Shown here in pieces: positions 1 through 10,027 of a stretch of 50,270 bases of DNA. Origin of the DNA: Armatimonadota bacterium (GTDB lineage Bacteria; Armatimonadota; UBA5829; DTJY01); contig JARYMF010000017.1 in assembly GCA_029907255.1 (NCBI GenBank), positions 1 to 50,270 of the forward strand, given 5' to 3'. The notes beneath the pieces were generated by a model. That model was not told the origin of the DNA. It saw only the letters and a list, made by a program, of their open reading frames with translations, and did not search any database. Numbering within the stretch: position 1 is the stretch's first letter; the number at the start of each line of letters is the position of its first letter. A program made the translations under genes and the position numbers.

Positions 1-1340
<1,340 letters not shown>

Positions 1341-1401
1341 AAAAGAAAAATAGGCCGGCTTGCCGGACCAAAGTAATTGCCTGCACCTTGACAATTGATT
1401 T
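1341..1401 (+). other. 16S-23S spacer without tRNA
   Basis: The spacer is about 60 bp and AT-rich. It holds no tRNA (no cloverleaf, no CCA end). It is unusually short for a spacer that normally carries processing stems. Its end pairs into the 23S terminal helix described under the 23S entry. Confidence 0.6.
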
Positions 1402-1689
1402 TTGAGCGAGTGCCTGCAGAATGCAGACGAGGGCATACGGTGGATTCCTTGGTGGCCAGAGCCGATGAAGGACGTGGCAGACTGCGAAAAGCCTCGGGGA
1501 GCCGTCTGCAGGCTGTGATCCGGGGATTTCCGAATGGGGAAACCTGGCGCGGGTAATGCCGCGTCATCCCGGGCAAACCGGGAGGGGAACCGGGCGAACT
1601 GAAACATCTCAGTAACCCGAGGAAAAGAAAGCAAACGCGATTCCCTGAGTAGTGGCGAGCGAAACGGGAACAGCCTAAACCAAGCTATA

Positions 1690-1845
1690 TCAAATGGAGG
1701 AATAATTTGCAGTTTGGAAAACCTTCCAACCTGCAAACCAAAGTTCCTAAATTTGAAATAGCTTGGGGTTGTGGGGCGGCGCAAGGAAGAGGGAAGCAAA
1801 GATTTCATTGTTTCCCTCCCTCTTCATCTTATAAAGGAGTTACAA
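1690..1845 (+). other. Expansion segments in 23S rRNA domain I
   Basis: This stretch interrupts the usual domain I sequence with complementary arms. CCAAGCTAT pairs with ATAGCTTGG, TTTGCAG pairs with CTGCAAA, and GAAGAGGGAA pairs with TTCCCTCCCTCTTC. These are folded AT-rich expansion segments inserted at a normally variable place. No ORF or intron core is seen. Confidence 0.55.
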
Positions 1846-2020
1846 ATCCGGCTCTTAGCAGAAGAGACTTGGAACGGTCCGCCATAGAGGGTGATAGCCC
1901 CGTACGCGAAAAGAGTCGGACTCCTGCGCGCCGCCCCAAGTAACGCGGGACACGAGGAACCCTGCGTGAATCTGGGAGGACCACCTCCTAAGGCTAAATA
2001 CTCCTGGCGACCGATAGTGA

Positions 2021-2054
<34 letters not shown>

Positions 2055-3517
2055 GGAAGGGGAGTGAAATAGAACCTGAAACCGTATGCCCACAGCCGGT
2101 GGGAGCGGAAAAGTTGTCTGGGCATACCCAATGTTCGATAACTTTTCCGTGACCGCGTGCATTTTGGATAATGAGCCGGCGAGTTGCTGTCGGTGGCGAG
2201 GTTAATCCCGTTAATCACGGGAGGAGCCGTAGCGAAAGCGAGTCTGAATAGGGCGTATAGTCGCCGGCAGCAGACCCGAGGCCGGGCGATCTACCCATGG
2301 ACAGGGCGAGGCCCCCCTTTTGGGGGCTCAGGCCCGAACCCGTTGGTGCTGCAATACCATGGGATGAGCTGTGGGTAGGGGTGAAATGCCAATCGAGCCC
2401 GGATCTAGCTGGTTCTCCGCGAAATGCATTTAGGTGCAGCCTCGGATGGTCGACTACGCAGGTAGAGCACTGGAGGGGGTAAGTTCGACGCCTCGAACCC
2501 AACCCAACCAAACTCCGAATGGCGTAGCCAAAAGTCCGGGAGTGGGGTTGCGGGATTTGCGACTCCGCAACCGAGAGGGGAACAACCCAGATCGCCAGCT
2601 AAGGTCCCAAAGTGCGAGCTAAGTGTTTGCAAAGGTGTGGGAAGGCATTGACGACCGGGATGTAGGCTTAGAAGCAGCCATCATCTAAGGAGTGCGTAAT
2701 AGCTCACCGGTGGAGCCAACCTGCGCCGAAAATTAACGGGGCTAAGCTCGCCACCGAAGCTGTGGGGTTAGCTTCAGCTGAATAAATCTTGTATTGCAAA
2801 AGCTGATAGCTAACCGGTAGCGGAGCGTTCCCTGTGGGTTGAAGTTCGAGCGTAAGCTCGGGTGGACTGCAGGGAAGTGAGAATGCCGGCACGAGTAGCG
2901 CTAAGAAGGGTGAGAATCCCTTCCGCCGAAAGCCTAAGGTTTCCGAAGCAACGTTCGTCAGCTTCGGGTTAGCCGACCCTAAACCGAGGCCGAAAGGCGT
3001 AGGCGATGGATGGTCCGGTTAATATTCCGGCGCCACCGGGAAAACCTTGAGTGAATATTGTTCTCAACTTGTTTTGTTGTCGGAGGGACGCGGGTAGGCC
3101 AACTCGGGGCACGCTTGGAAGTGCACCCGGGAAGGCCGAACCGCCAAGAAAAGCTCCGACAGCCTTACCCGGTGACCGTACCGCAAACCGACACTGGTAG
3201 GTGAGGAGAGAATCCTCAGGCGTTCGGGAGAACTCTCGTCAAGGAATTCGGCAAACTGGCCCCGTAACTTCGGGAGAAGGGGTGCCCGGTTTGCCCTCAC
3301 CCTTTCCTACGATGGCGTTCTTTAAGGGAATGACCGTTGGATGATTGGGTGAGGGCATTCACGGGCCGCAGTGGCCAGGTCTGGGCGACTGTTTACTAAA
3401 AACACAGGTGCCTGCCAAGGAGTAATCCGATGTATAGGTGCCGATGCCTGCCCAGTACCGGAGTACTAAGGAATCCTGTCCCGAAAGGGGCGGGAGACCG
3501 AACAACCGGCAAACGGC

Positions 3518-3546
3518 GGTCCGCGCCACATTAAATGGTGCGGACC
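3518..3546 (+). other. Replaced 23S helix 69 hairpin
   Basis: At the position of helix 69 (bacterial consensus about 19 nt with loop TAACTATAA), this rRNA has a 29-nt hairpin. GGTCCGC pairs with GCGGACC, there are further pairs CCA/TGG, and the loop is CATTAAA. The right flank, GAAGGTAGCGAAA, is consensus, which fixes the alignment. The bases that form inter-subunit bridge B2a (E. coli 1912-1919) are not recognisable. Confidence 0.7.
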
Positions 3547-3739
3547 CGAAGGTAGCGAAACTCCTCAGCGGATAATTTCCGCCATGCCGAACGGCGCAAC
3601 GACCCAGACGCTGTCTCGACGAGGGACCCGGTGAAACTGAAGTGTCTGTTAGTATGCAGGCAACCCGCGGCGGGACGGGGAGTCCCCGGGAGCTTTACTG
3701 CAGCCTACTATTGGGTGTGCGCATCTATGAAAAGTAGGA

Positions 3740-3800
3740 GGAAAAGTTGATGTGGCCAATTCATTAAAATTGGTCATATTAACTTTTCCCTAAGGTTTGA
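3740..3800 (+). other. Remodelled L1-stalk region of 23S rRNA
   Basis: The stretch that should form helices 76-78 is replaced by an AT-rich hairpin. AAAAGTT near 3752 pairs with AACTTTT near 3781, with an inner GGCCAATT/AATTGGTC stem. The normal L1-binding sequence is not visible. The flanks (GTAGGAGG before, GATACTGCC after) fit the usual positions. Confidence 0.5.
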
Positions 3801-4370
3801 TACTGCCTTCAAGGTGCGCACACCCTAACCTCGCACCGGGCCTGAAGCCCGAGGGACAGTGGTAGGTGGGCAGTTTCGCTTGGTCGGCACCCTCCTAAAA
3901 GGTAACGGAGGGATCCAAAGGTCTCCTCAGCACGCTTGGAAACCGTGCGTTGAGCGCAAGGGTATAGAGGGGGCCTGACTGTGCGAGCCGCAACTCAAGC
4001 AGGGACGAAAGTCGGGCCTAGTGACGTGGTACTACCGTGTGGAAGGGGTACCGCGGCAACGGATAATGAGTTCCCCGGGAAAACAGGGCCGATCTCCCCC
4101 GATAGGCCACATTGACGGGGAGGCTTGGTGCCTCGTTTCCGGCTCATCGCATCCTGGGGCTGAAGGAGGTCCCAAGGGTTGGGTTAACAGCCCATTAAAG
4201 CGGTTTGTGAGCTAGAATTAGATCATCGCAAGATAGTTCAAGTCCTATCCGCCGTGGGCGCTGGAGACTTGAGGGGAGCTGCCCCTAGTACGAAAGGAAC
4301 GGGGCGGGCCAACCTCTGGCGTACCGGTTGTCTCGCCAGGGGCATCGCCGGGTAGCTAAAGTTGGCTCGC

Positions 4371-4401
<31 letters not shown>

Positions 4402-4556
4402 GCACCCCAAGACGAGGTCTCCTCAATAGGCCCCGGGTAGACTACCCGGTGATAGGCCGGAGGTGTAAGGACGGCAACGTCCTCAGCTTACCGGTACTAA
4501 TAGGCCGAATGCATTCGCAGGCACTCGTTCTTAAGTCTTTTGTCACAACCTGCCAA

Positions 4557-4585
4557 TTGACACCCTTAATTCCCAATGCTAGACT
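4557..4585 (+). promoter_or_regulatory. Promoter TTGACA-N17-TAGACT
   Basis: A perfect -35 box lies at 4557-4562 and a -10 box TAGACT at 4580-4585. The predicted transcription start, about 7-10 nt downstream, falls on or next to the ATG at 4595. The following gene has no SD site, so its mRNA may be leaderless. Confidence 0.6.
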
Positions 4586-4594
4586 GCCTATAGA

Positions 4595-5497
4595 ATGGCA
4601 CGAATTTTCTTTGTCAGTCTTGCGATTTTTATTTTCGCCTGTTCGCTGTCTGCCCAGGAACAATGGCAGACTTTGAGGACCAGACACTTCCTCATTTACT
4701 ACTCGCCCGGCGCAAGGTCCAAAGGGATAAGAGTGGCGAAAATTGGGGAACAATGGCATTCGGTGCTGTCCAAAAAGCTTGATTTTGACCCAGGTGGCGT
4801 AATACCTGTGTATCTTTATCCAAACCGCCGTGCATTCGCAGATGCAATTGGCGCAAAGCCAGATGAGAGCGTTGTCGGAATGGCTCACACCCGGACTTTG
4901 AAGGTTCGAATTGATGCCTCCAATACTTTAGCACGAATCGAGAGCATTGTACCTCATGAATTAGTACATGTTTTCCTTTCTCGGCGACTTAAGGCATTCA
5001 CGCCGAGAATGCCTCTATGGATGCATGAAGGTCTGGCAAAATACTTAACCGGTGATTGGTCACCCGGCGATGCTGAACTTCTTAGAGAAATTGGCACCTC
5101 AGGTAGGATTATTCCTCTAAATAGGATCTCCCATGTATTCCCGCAGGATGAAAAACAGCGTGCAATTGCATACGTCGAAAGCTACTCAATAGTTAGTTTT
5201 ATGGCAAAGAAATACGGTCCGGAATGCATTCCTGATTTCCTTGCCGAGCTTTCGGCGGGTAATCCTTTTCCTACAGCTCTCGAGTACAGCATCGGTGTCC
5301 GACCGGAAAAGCTGGAAGAAGAATGGCGGCAGTATCTTTGGGATGAGTATGGCCTTGACCGGTGGATTCGATTTGGGAGCGCAACCGTCTCGTTCTTGAT
5401 GGCATTCTTTGCTATCCTTGCGTTCCGTGCTCGGCGGCTAATGAAGCGCCGAAAAGTAGCCGAATTGGAGGAGGAATTTCACGAGGAATATAAGTAA
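4595..5497 (+). CDS. Membrane-anchored gluzincin metallopeptidase (peptidase MA-like)
   Basis: This 300-residue protein has an N-terminal signal sequence (about residues 1-20). The zinc-protease motif HELVH lies near residue 124, followed about 25 residues later by WMHEGLAKY, whose Glu is the usual third ligand in gluzincins. A transmembrane segment near 265-285 precedes a basic tail (RARRLMKRRK). This arrangement fits the peptidase MA-like family with a C-terminal membrane anchor, so the catalytic domain would lie outside the cytoplasmic membrane. The substrate is unknown. The gene follows the 23S rRNA by 64 bp but has its own promoter (4557-4585) and probably a leaderless start. Confidence 0.75.
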   Translation: MARIFFVSLAIFIFACSLSAQEQWQTLRTRHFLIYYSPGARSKGIRVAKIGEQWHSVLSKKLDFDPGGVIPVYLYPNRRAFADAIGAKPDESVVGMAHTRTLKVRIDASNTLARIESIVPHELVHVFLSRRLKAFTPRMPLWMHEGLAKYLTGDWSPGDAELLREIGTSGRIIPLNRISHVFPQDEKQRAIAYVESYSIVSFMAKKYGPECIPDFLAELSAGNPFPTALEYSIGVRPEKLEEEWRQYLWDEYGLDRWIRFGSATVSFLMAFFAILAFRARRLMKRRKVAELEEEFHEEYK

Positions 5498-5586
5498 GTT
5501 TGAGGTTGGGAACCTATAGGTTTGTTTGTGCGTATTTCAGAAAGGCAATAATTGTAGTGGACCCACATCAAGAAGGAACGTCAGGG

Positions 5587-5973
5587 ATGAAGACTCCTGA
5601 GTTGTGTGTGTGGAAAGCTAAATCTATTAAAAGAACAGTAGCAGTATTATTAGTATCGGCATTTCTTTCGACTTGGTCGTGGGCGCTATTTTCCCACATC
5701 CAATTAGATTGCTGTTCTCATAATGATCAATCATTCTGCGCAAGAGTAGATTCCAAACAATCGGTAATCTTACCCCAAGACAAGACGGCTCACGGACATG
5801 ACCCGAGTTCCTGCCCGGCATGCTTGTTTCTGATGGCGGCAGGTTCTTATTGCTTATTTGCGGTCGGTTCGGTTGAATTTCCTGAATATGTCTCGCAAGC
5901 TTTCACTCATGGTTGGCAAGTATCGTTAGCGTTCAATATTTCCCCAACTAACCCCAGGGCTCCTCCTGCGTAG
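5587..5973 (+). CDS. Small secreted Cys/His-rich protein, DUF2946-like
   Basis: The ATG at 5587 is preferred over in-frame starts from 5500 because AAGGAA precedes it. The 128-residue product has one N-terminal membrane or signal segment (about residues 18-36). It then has scattered His and Cys residues, including a C-P-x-C-type motif in HGHDPSSCPACLFL, and a tail ending in RAPPA. These traits resemble DUF2946 proteins, which often sit near metal transport genes. It is the first gene of a cluster with a porin and a zinc ABC transporter, so periplasmic metal binding is likely but inferred. No clear Zur box was found upstream. Confidence 0.55.
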   Translation: MKTPELCVWKAKSIKRTVAVLLVSAFLSTWSWALFSHIQLDCCSHNDQSFCARVDSKQSVILPQDKTAHGHDPSSCPACLFLMAAGSYCLFAVGSVEFPEYVSQAFTHGWQVSLAFNISPTNPRAPPA

Positions 5974-6026
5974 TCTTCCGATTTCAACTCGTATAAGTTG
6001 GCAAGCTAATTGGGAAGACTATTTTT
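5972..6026 (+). terminator. Terminator-like or attenuator stem-loop before the porin
   Basis: AGTCTTCC (5972-5979) is complementary to GGGAAGACT (6012-6020) and is followed by ATTTTT. A small inner hairpin (CAACT/AGTTG) sits in the loop. The element lies between the stop codon of the small Cys/His protein and the porin SD, so it could end transcription partially or act as an attenuator. Confidence 0.45.
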
Positions 6027-6041
6027 AAGGAGGGACATTAA

Positions 6042-7271
6042 TTGAATAGTTGCAAGCTCCTACTGTGCCTTTTCTTTCAATTCGTAGTTTTCCTGCCCGC
6101 TTTGGCTGCTAATTCTGACGTTAGCCAAGCATATGAGCAACGAATTCAGAGCCTTGAACAAAGAATTGAGGAGCTGGAGAATCAAATCAAGGGTGTTGGA
6201 GAGGACAAATCTGAGGTTACTGAACTAGCTCCAGAGGAAATCAGTCCTCAGCCAATCCAACCCACCGGCAACGAAAAGCTTTTGCCTGATATAAGTATCA
6301 TTGTTGATACTCTGGGAATTACTAGCACAACGAACTTAGAGCCCAACCGCGACCAAATCCAAATTCGCGGAATTGAGCTCGGAATTCAGGGCTATCTTTA
6401 CCCCCAAATTAGAGGTGACGTATTCATTACCGCTGAGGGAGAAGAACTCTCGGTTGGTGTGGAAGAAGCTTATGCGTCGTTCCTGCAAATTGGAAATACC
6501 GACCTCTCCTTGAATATCGGCAAAAAGTTCATTAATTTTGGAAAAAATAATCCTGTCCACCGTGAGAAATGGCCTTTCGTGACTCAGCCTTTTGCCATTA
6601 GAAATCTCCTAAATCCAGAGGAAGGACTCACGGGGCAGGGAGCGCAAGTAAACTACCTGCTTCCTCTTAAAGGTAATCTCTTTTGCCAGGCTGAGGTTGG
6701 CATTTGGAAGCCATCGGTGCATCATCATGAGCACGCTGAAGGCGTTGAGCACCATGAGTTAGGCATTAGAGTGCACAATCGGCTCTACACAGGCAGGCTG
6801 TGGCTTTCAAAGCCAGTGCGCGATTTTGCTGAGTTGGAAGTCGGCATGAGCATAGCAGGTGGGAAGGGTGAGGAATCCTTGGGCAACCCCAAGACCAGGC
6901 TTTATGGTATAGACCTCACTTACCGTGCATGGCCGGCTGCGCACAAACAAATACTATTACAAGCTGAGGTAGTGCGCCAGAAGAGATGGTTGCCAGAAAG
7001 GGATGGAGCACGCAATGGCTATTATTTACTTTATTCGTATAAGCTTAATAAATACAATGAAGCTGGCATTCGGTATGACTGGGCTTCACTTCCTGCTCCT
7101 GAAATAGGACACGATTCGGGTCTTTCTGCAATTTACACCAGGCGGCTTACGGAGACTAGCTACATGCGTCTTCAAGTTACGAGAGGAAGCTCAAGTAATT
7201 CAGACGACTATATATCCACATTTCTTCAATTTGTTTGGGGCCTTGGCCCACATTCTCACGATCTGCAATAG
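6042..7271 (+). CDS. Outer-membrane porin-like protein with His-rich loop (zinc cluster)
   Basis: The start is TTG at 6042, set by AAGGAGGG at 6027-6034. The 409-residue protein has a signal peptide (about 1-22). A short heptad-like coiled coil follows (about 28-50, rich in E, Q and L), then a long region of alternating hydrophobic and polar residues typical of a 16-18-strand beta barrel. A loop near residues 225-245 is His-rich (HHHEHAEGVEHHE), suggesting metal capture. It overlaps the context of znuA directly downstream, so it most likely brings zinc across the outer membrane. The exact family is not certain; it resembles porins found beside bacterial zinc ABC transporters. Confidence 0.65.
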   Translation: MNSCKLLLCLFFQFVVFLPALAANSDVSQAYEQRIQSLEQRIEELENQIKGVGEDKSEVTELAPEEISPQPIQPTGNEKLLPDISIIVDTLGITSTTNLEPNRDQIQIRGIELGIQGYLYPQIRGDVFITAEGEELSVGVEEAYASFLQIGNTDLSLNIGKKFINFGKNNPVHREKWPFVTQPFAIRNLLNPEEGLTGQGAQVNYLLPLKGNLFCQAEVGIWKPSVHHHEHAEGVEHHELGIRVHNRLYTGRLWLSKPVRDFAELEVGMSIAGGKGEESLGNPKTRLYGIDLTYRAWPAAHKQILLQAEVVRQKRWLPERDGARNGYYLLYSYKLNKYNEAGIRYDWASLPAPEIGHDSGLSAIYTRRLTETSYMRLQVTRGSSSNSDDYISTFLQFVWGLGPHSHDLQ

Positions 7272-7285
7272 AGGAGGGATTCGAT

Positions 7286-8188
7286 ATGAAAATAAGGGTA
7301 ATTTCTTTGCTCCTTTTAACAATCATGCTTGTGGTACCTTCATATGCGAAGATAAAAGTTGTTACATCTGCGTCAAACCTGGCTGATATAACTCGCAATA
7401 TCGGTGGTGACTTGGTGAGCGTTACCAGCCTTGCGAGGCCTACCGAGGATATTCATTTTGTAGAACCTAGACCCAGTTTCGTTGCTAAACTAAAAGATGC
7501 CGATGTTGTCGTGGTCTACGGAATGGGTTTCGACCAGTGGATGCGGCCGTTGATTGACAACGCACGCAATAAGAAAATTGTTCAGGGAGGTCCTGGTTAT
7601 GTAGATGCTTCTGTCGGCATAAAGAAGCGTGAGGTGCCAGCTGGGAAAATAGATATGTCCATGGGGGAAATTCATCCGCTAGGGAATCCTCATTATCTTC
7701 TTGACCCAGAGAATGCGAAAATTGTGGCAAGGAACATTTTAGGTGGCCTTATTCGAGTATCGCCAAAAGATGAGAACAAATTTCGAAGTAACTATAGCCG
7801 TTTTCTTAGCGAACTTGACTCGGCGATAAATAAATGGGAAGGCATTCTTCAGCCATTTAAAGGCCAACCTGTTGTAACCTATCACAAGAGTTGGATTTAT
7901 TTTACCGGCCGTTTTGGCCTCGAAGATGCTGGCACAATTGAACCAAAGCCAGGAATCCCTCCTTCGCCTTCGCACGTTAGCAAGCTTATCCAGGCAATGA
8001 AACGCGAGAAAGTAAAGGTCATCATGATGGAGACATTCTATCCTCAGAAGTTTCCAAAGTTAATCGCAAAGGAGACTGGTGCTGAGATATGTGTGCTACC
8101 CTACGAGGTAGGCGCGGTCAAGGGCGCAGATTCCTATATCAAAATGATTGATTATATCGTGCACAAAATCGCCGCTGCACTAAAGTAG
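7286..8188 (+). CDS. znuA: Zinc/manganese ABC transporter substrate-binding protein
   Basis: The ATG at 7286 is chosen because GAGGAGG precedes it by about 8 nt; the longer ORF would begin inside the porin gene. The product is 300 residues with a signal peptide (1-21). It belongs to the cluster A-I metal-binding solute receptors. Likely metal ligands are His57, His136 (NPHYLLDP), His200 (TYHKSW) and an acidic residue near 264 (METFYP). The long His-rich loop of classical ZnuA is absent or very short. It delivers metal to ZnuCB, encoded immediately downstream. Zinc is favoured over manganese because of the His-rich porin upstream, but the sequence alone cannot exclude Mn or Fe. Confidence 0.85.
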   Translation: MKIRVISLLLLTIMLVVPSYAKIKVVTSASNLADITRNIGGDLVSVTSLARPTEDIHFVEPRPSFVAKLKDADVVVVYGMGFDQWMRPLIDNARNKKIVQGGPGYVDASVGIKKREVPAGKIDMSMGEIHPLGNPHYLLDPENAKIVARNILGGLIRVSPKDENKFRSNYSRFLSELDSAINKWEGILQPFKGQPVVTYHKSWIYFTGRFGLEDAGTIEPKPGIPPSPSHVSKLIQAMKREKVKVIMMETFYPQKFPKLIAKETGAEICVLPYEVGAVKGADSYIKMIDYIVHKIAAALK

Positions 8189-8196
8189 AGGTTCTT

Positions 8197-8931
8197 ATGA
8201 AAGAGATAATCCGATTCAAAGATGTTGACCTTGGTTATGATGGGATACCAATACTTATCGGGCTAGACTTCGCCATAAAGGAAGGCGATTTTGTGGGCAT
8301 AATAGGCCCAAACGGGGTTGGGAAAACCACACTTCTAAAGGGAATGCTAGGGATGCTTTCTCCCATTAAAGGCCAGATTATTTACAGCAAGAACATCAAG
8401 TTCGGATACGTACCCCAGCGCCAGTCTCCCGATGATGCCTTTCCACTTTCTGTCCTGGATGTTGTGCTCATGGGAAGATGGCGTCTGATTGGGTTCGGGC
8501 GTCGTGCAAAGCCCAGAGATTGGCAAGCAGCTTTGACTGCACTAGAGCAGGCTGGAGTGGGCTCCCTAGCAGATTCCCTCTTTCGAGATCTTTCAGGTGG
8601 ACAAAAGCAAAGAGTTCTCATCGCTAGAGCATTGGCGAGCGAACCAAATGTTCTGATTTTGGATGAGCCAACCACTGACTTGGACGTGGCTGGACAGAGA
8701 AGCATAATGGATCTCCTAAAACGGCTACATGATGAACGAAATTTGACAGTGGTCGTAGCAAGCCATCTGCTTCATCATGTGGTTAACTATGTGGAAACTA
8801 TCGGTTTTGTTGAGGAAAGCACATTTAAGCTCGAACCCATCGAAGCGGCTGTTACAGCTGAGAACCTAAGCCGTCTTTATGGTATTAAGGTGCAGGTAGG
8901 TGAAATTAACGGACACAGGTTTGTGTTTTAG
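8197..8931 (+). CDS. znuC: Zinc/manganese ABC transporter ATPase
   Basis: A 244-residue cytoplasmic ATPase that powers metal uptake through ZnuB. Motifs appear in order: Walker A GPNGVGKTT near residue 38, Q-loop PQRQSPDD, signature LSGGQKQR near 134, Walker B VLILDEPTTDLD near 154, and switch His in VVASH. The C-terminal tail ends in NGHRFVF, as in many ZnuC/MntB-type ATPases. It starts 8 bp after znuA. The upstream TTCTT is not an SD, so it may rely on translational coupling with znuA. Confidence 0.9.
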   Translation: MKEIIRFKDVDLGYDGIPILIGLDFAIKEGDFVGIIGPNGVGKTTLLKGMLGMLSPIKGQIIYSKNIKFGYVPQRQSPDDAFPLSVLDVVLMGRWRLIGFGRRAKPRDWQAALTALEQAGVGSLADSLFRDLSGGQKQRVLIARALASEPNVLILDEPTTDLDVAGQRSIMDLLKRLHDERNLTVVVASHLLHHVVNYVETIGFVEESTFKLEPIEAAVTAENLSRLYGIKVQVGEINGHRFVF

Positions 8932-8984
8932 CATTTTCAGTTTTCTTAAGCGGCGAGCTCGGTTTGATGTAGGAGGAAAAGCAG

Positions 8985-9809
8985 GTGGAAATTTTCACAG
9001 ACAATATTCTTAGAATGCCGTTAATTGCTCTGGTATTGACAGGCCTTATGTGCGGCTACCTTGGAATATTTGTTATTCTGAAAAGGGTGGTGTTCCTAGG
9101 GGCCGCATTAGCAGAAGTAAGTTCTGCGGGAATTGCTGCTGCTTTGCTTTTAGGACTAAATCCGGTTATTGGCTCATTGGCTTTTGTGCTTGGCGGAGTA
9201 GGAATATTTAGCATAAGGGCGAGGCGTGGTGTTCCCCAGGAGGCGGGTGTTGGTATAGGTTATGCACTAGCCGGCGCACTTGGGGTTTTGCTTATTCATT
9301 TAGGTTCGGGCGAGGCGCACATGCTAGATATTTTGACTGGATGCATTATTGGTGTTGATGTTGCGGATGTGTGGTTAATGCTTGGAGTATTCCTTGCCAT
9401 TGGAGTAATCCATTGGCTATGTTTTAAGGAGTTCATTTTCACCTCGTTTGACCCAGAAACAGCTGCGTCGCAGGGTATCAAGGTGAGATTATTTGATGTG
9501 ATTATATTCTTAACCCTTGGCGTGGCTGTGGCAGTTAGCCTAAGGTCAGTAGGCACGTTGGTAACTTTTGCTTTTCTGGTAATCCCAGGGGCGGCCGCGC
9601 TTGCTTTGGCTAGGAGAATGAAAACGGCCATCCTTATAGCGCCAATCCACGCTTTTATTCCAGCTGTACTTGGATATTACTTGTCTTACCGGTTTGATTT
9701 GCCTACCGGTGCAACCGTAACCGCAGTCATGATTGTTTTGCTGCTAATACCTGCTTTATTGGTGAAGTCAAAGCAATATTTGCCCCTTCTTGGAGCAAGT
9801 TCAAGTTAA
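8985..9809 (+). CDS. znuB: Zinc/manganese ABC transporter permease
   Basis: The start is GTG at 8985, preceded by AGGAGG (8972-8977). The 274-residue protein has about eight hydrophobic segments and the ABC-3 family signature region (SVGTLVTFAFLVIPGAAALALA, about residues 185-206). It forms the inner-membrane channel for the ZnuA/ZnuC system. It is the last gene of the cluster; 218 bp without a gene follow before the convergent amidohydrolase. Confidence 0.9.
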   Translation: MEIFTDNILRMPLIALVLTGLMCGYLGIFVILKRVVFLGAALAEVSSAGIAAALLLGLNPVIGSLAFVLGGVGIFSIRARRGVPQEAGVGIGYALAGALGVLLIHLGSGEAHMLDILTGCIIGVDVADVWLMLGVFLAIGVIHWLCFKEFIFTSFDPETAASQGIKVRLFDVIIFLTLGVAVAVSLRSVGTLVTFAFLVIPGAAALALARRMKTAILIAPIHAFIPAVLGYYLSYRFDLPTGATVTAVMIVLLLIPALLVKSKQYLPLLGASSS

Positions 9810-10027
9810 TGTTTTGAAGTCGTTTTTGGAGGAGAACCTAGCTTTTTAGAAAAGGAGGCATAGAAAAACAAGACTTAAAGTTAAAACGCAATTAATTACA
9901 ATATGTCGCAATTGAAAGCGTCAAACTTGCTATTTCCCAATCTGTGCCGAGTTCCATTGTCTGTTTGTCGGCGGTTTCCGCGCCAGCTTTAAGCGCTTAA
10001 GTGAACCTTTTGAGGTTATTAAAGTAT

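Noticed and set aside
1341-1401. tRNA-Ile or tRNA-Ala in the rRNA spacer
   Set aside because: The spacer is too short and has no cloverleaf.
1690-1845. Group I intron or intervening ORF in 23S rRNA
   Set aside because: Too short, no intron core and no LAGLIDADG-type ORF. Expansion hairpins explain it.
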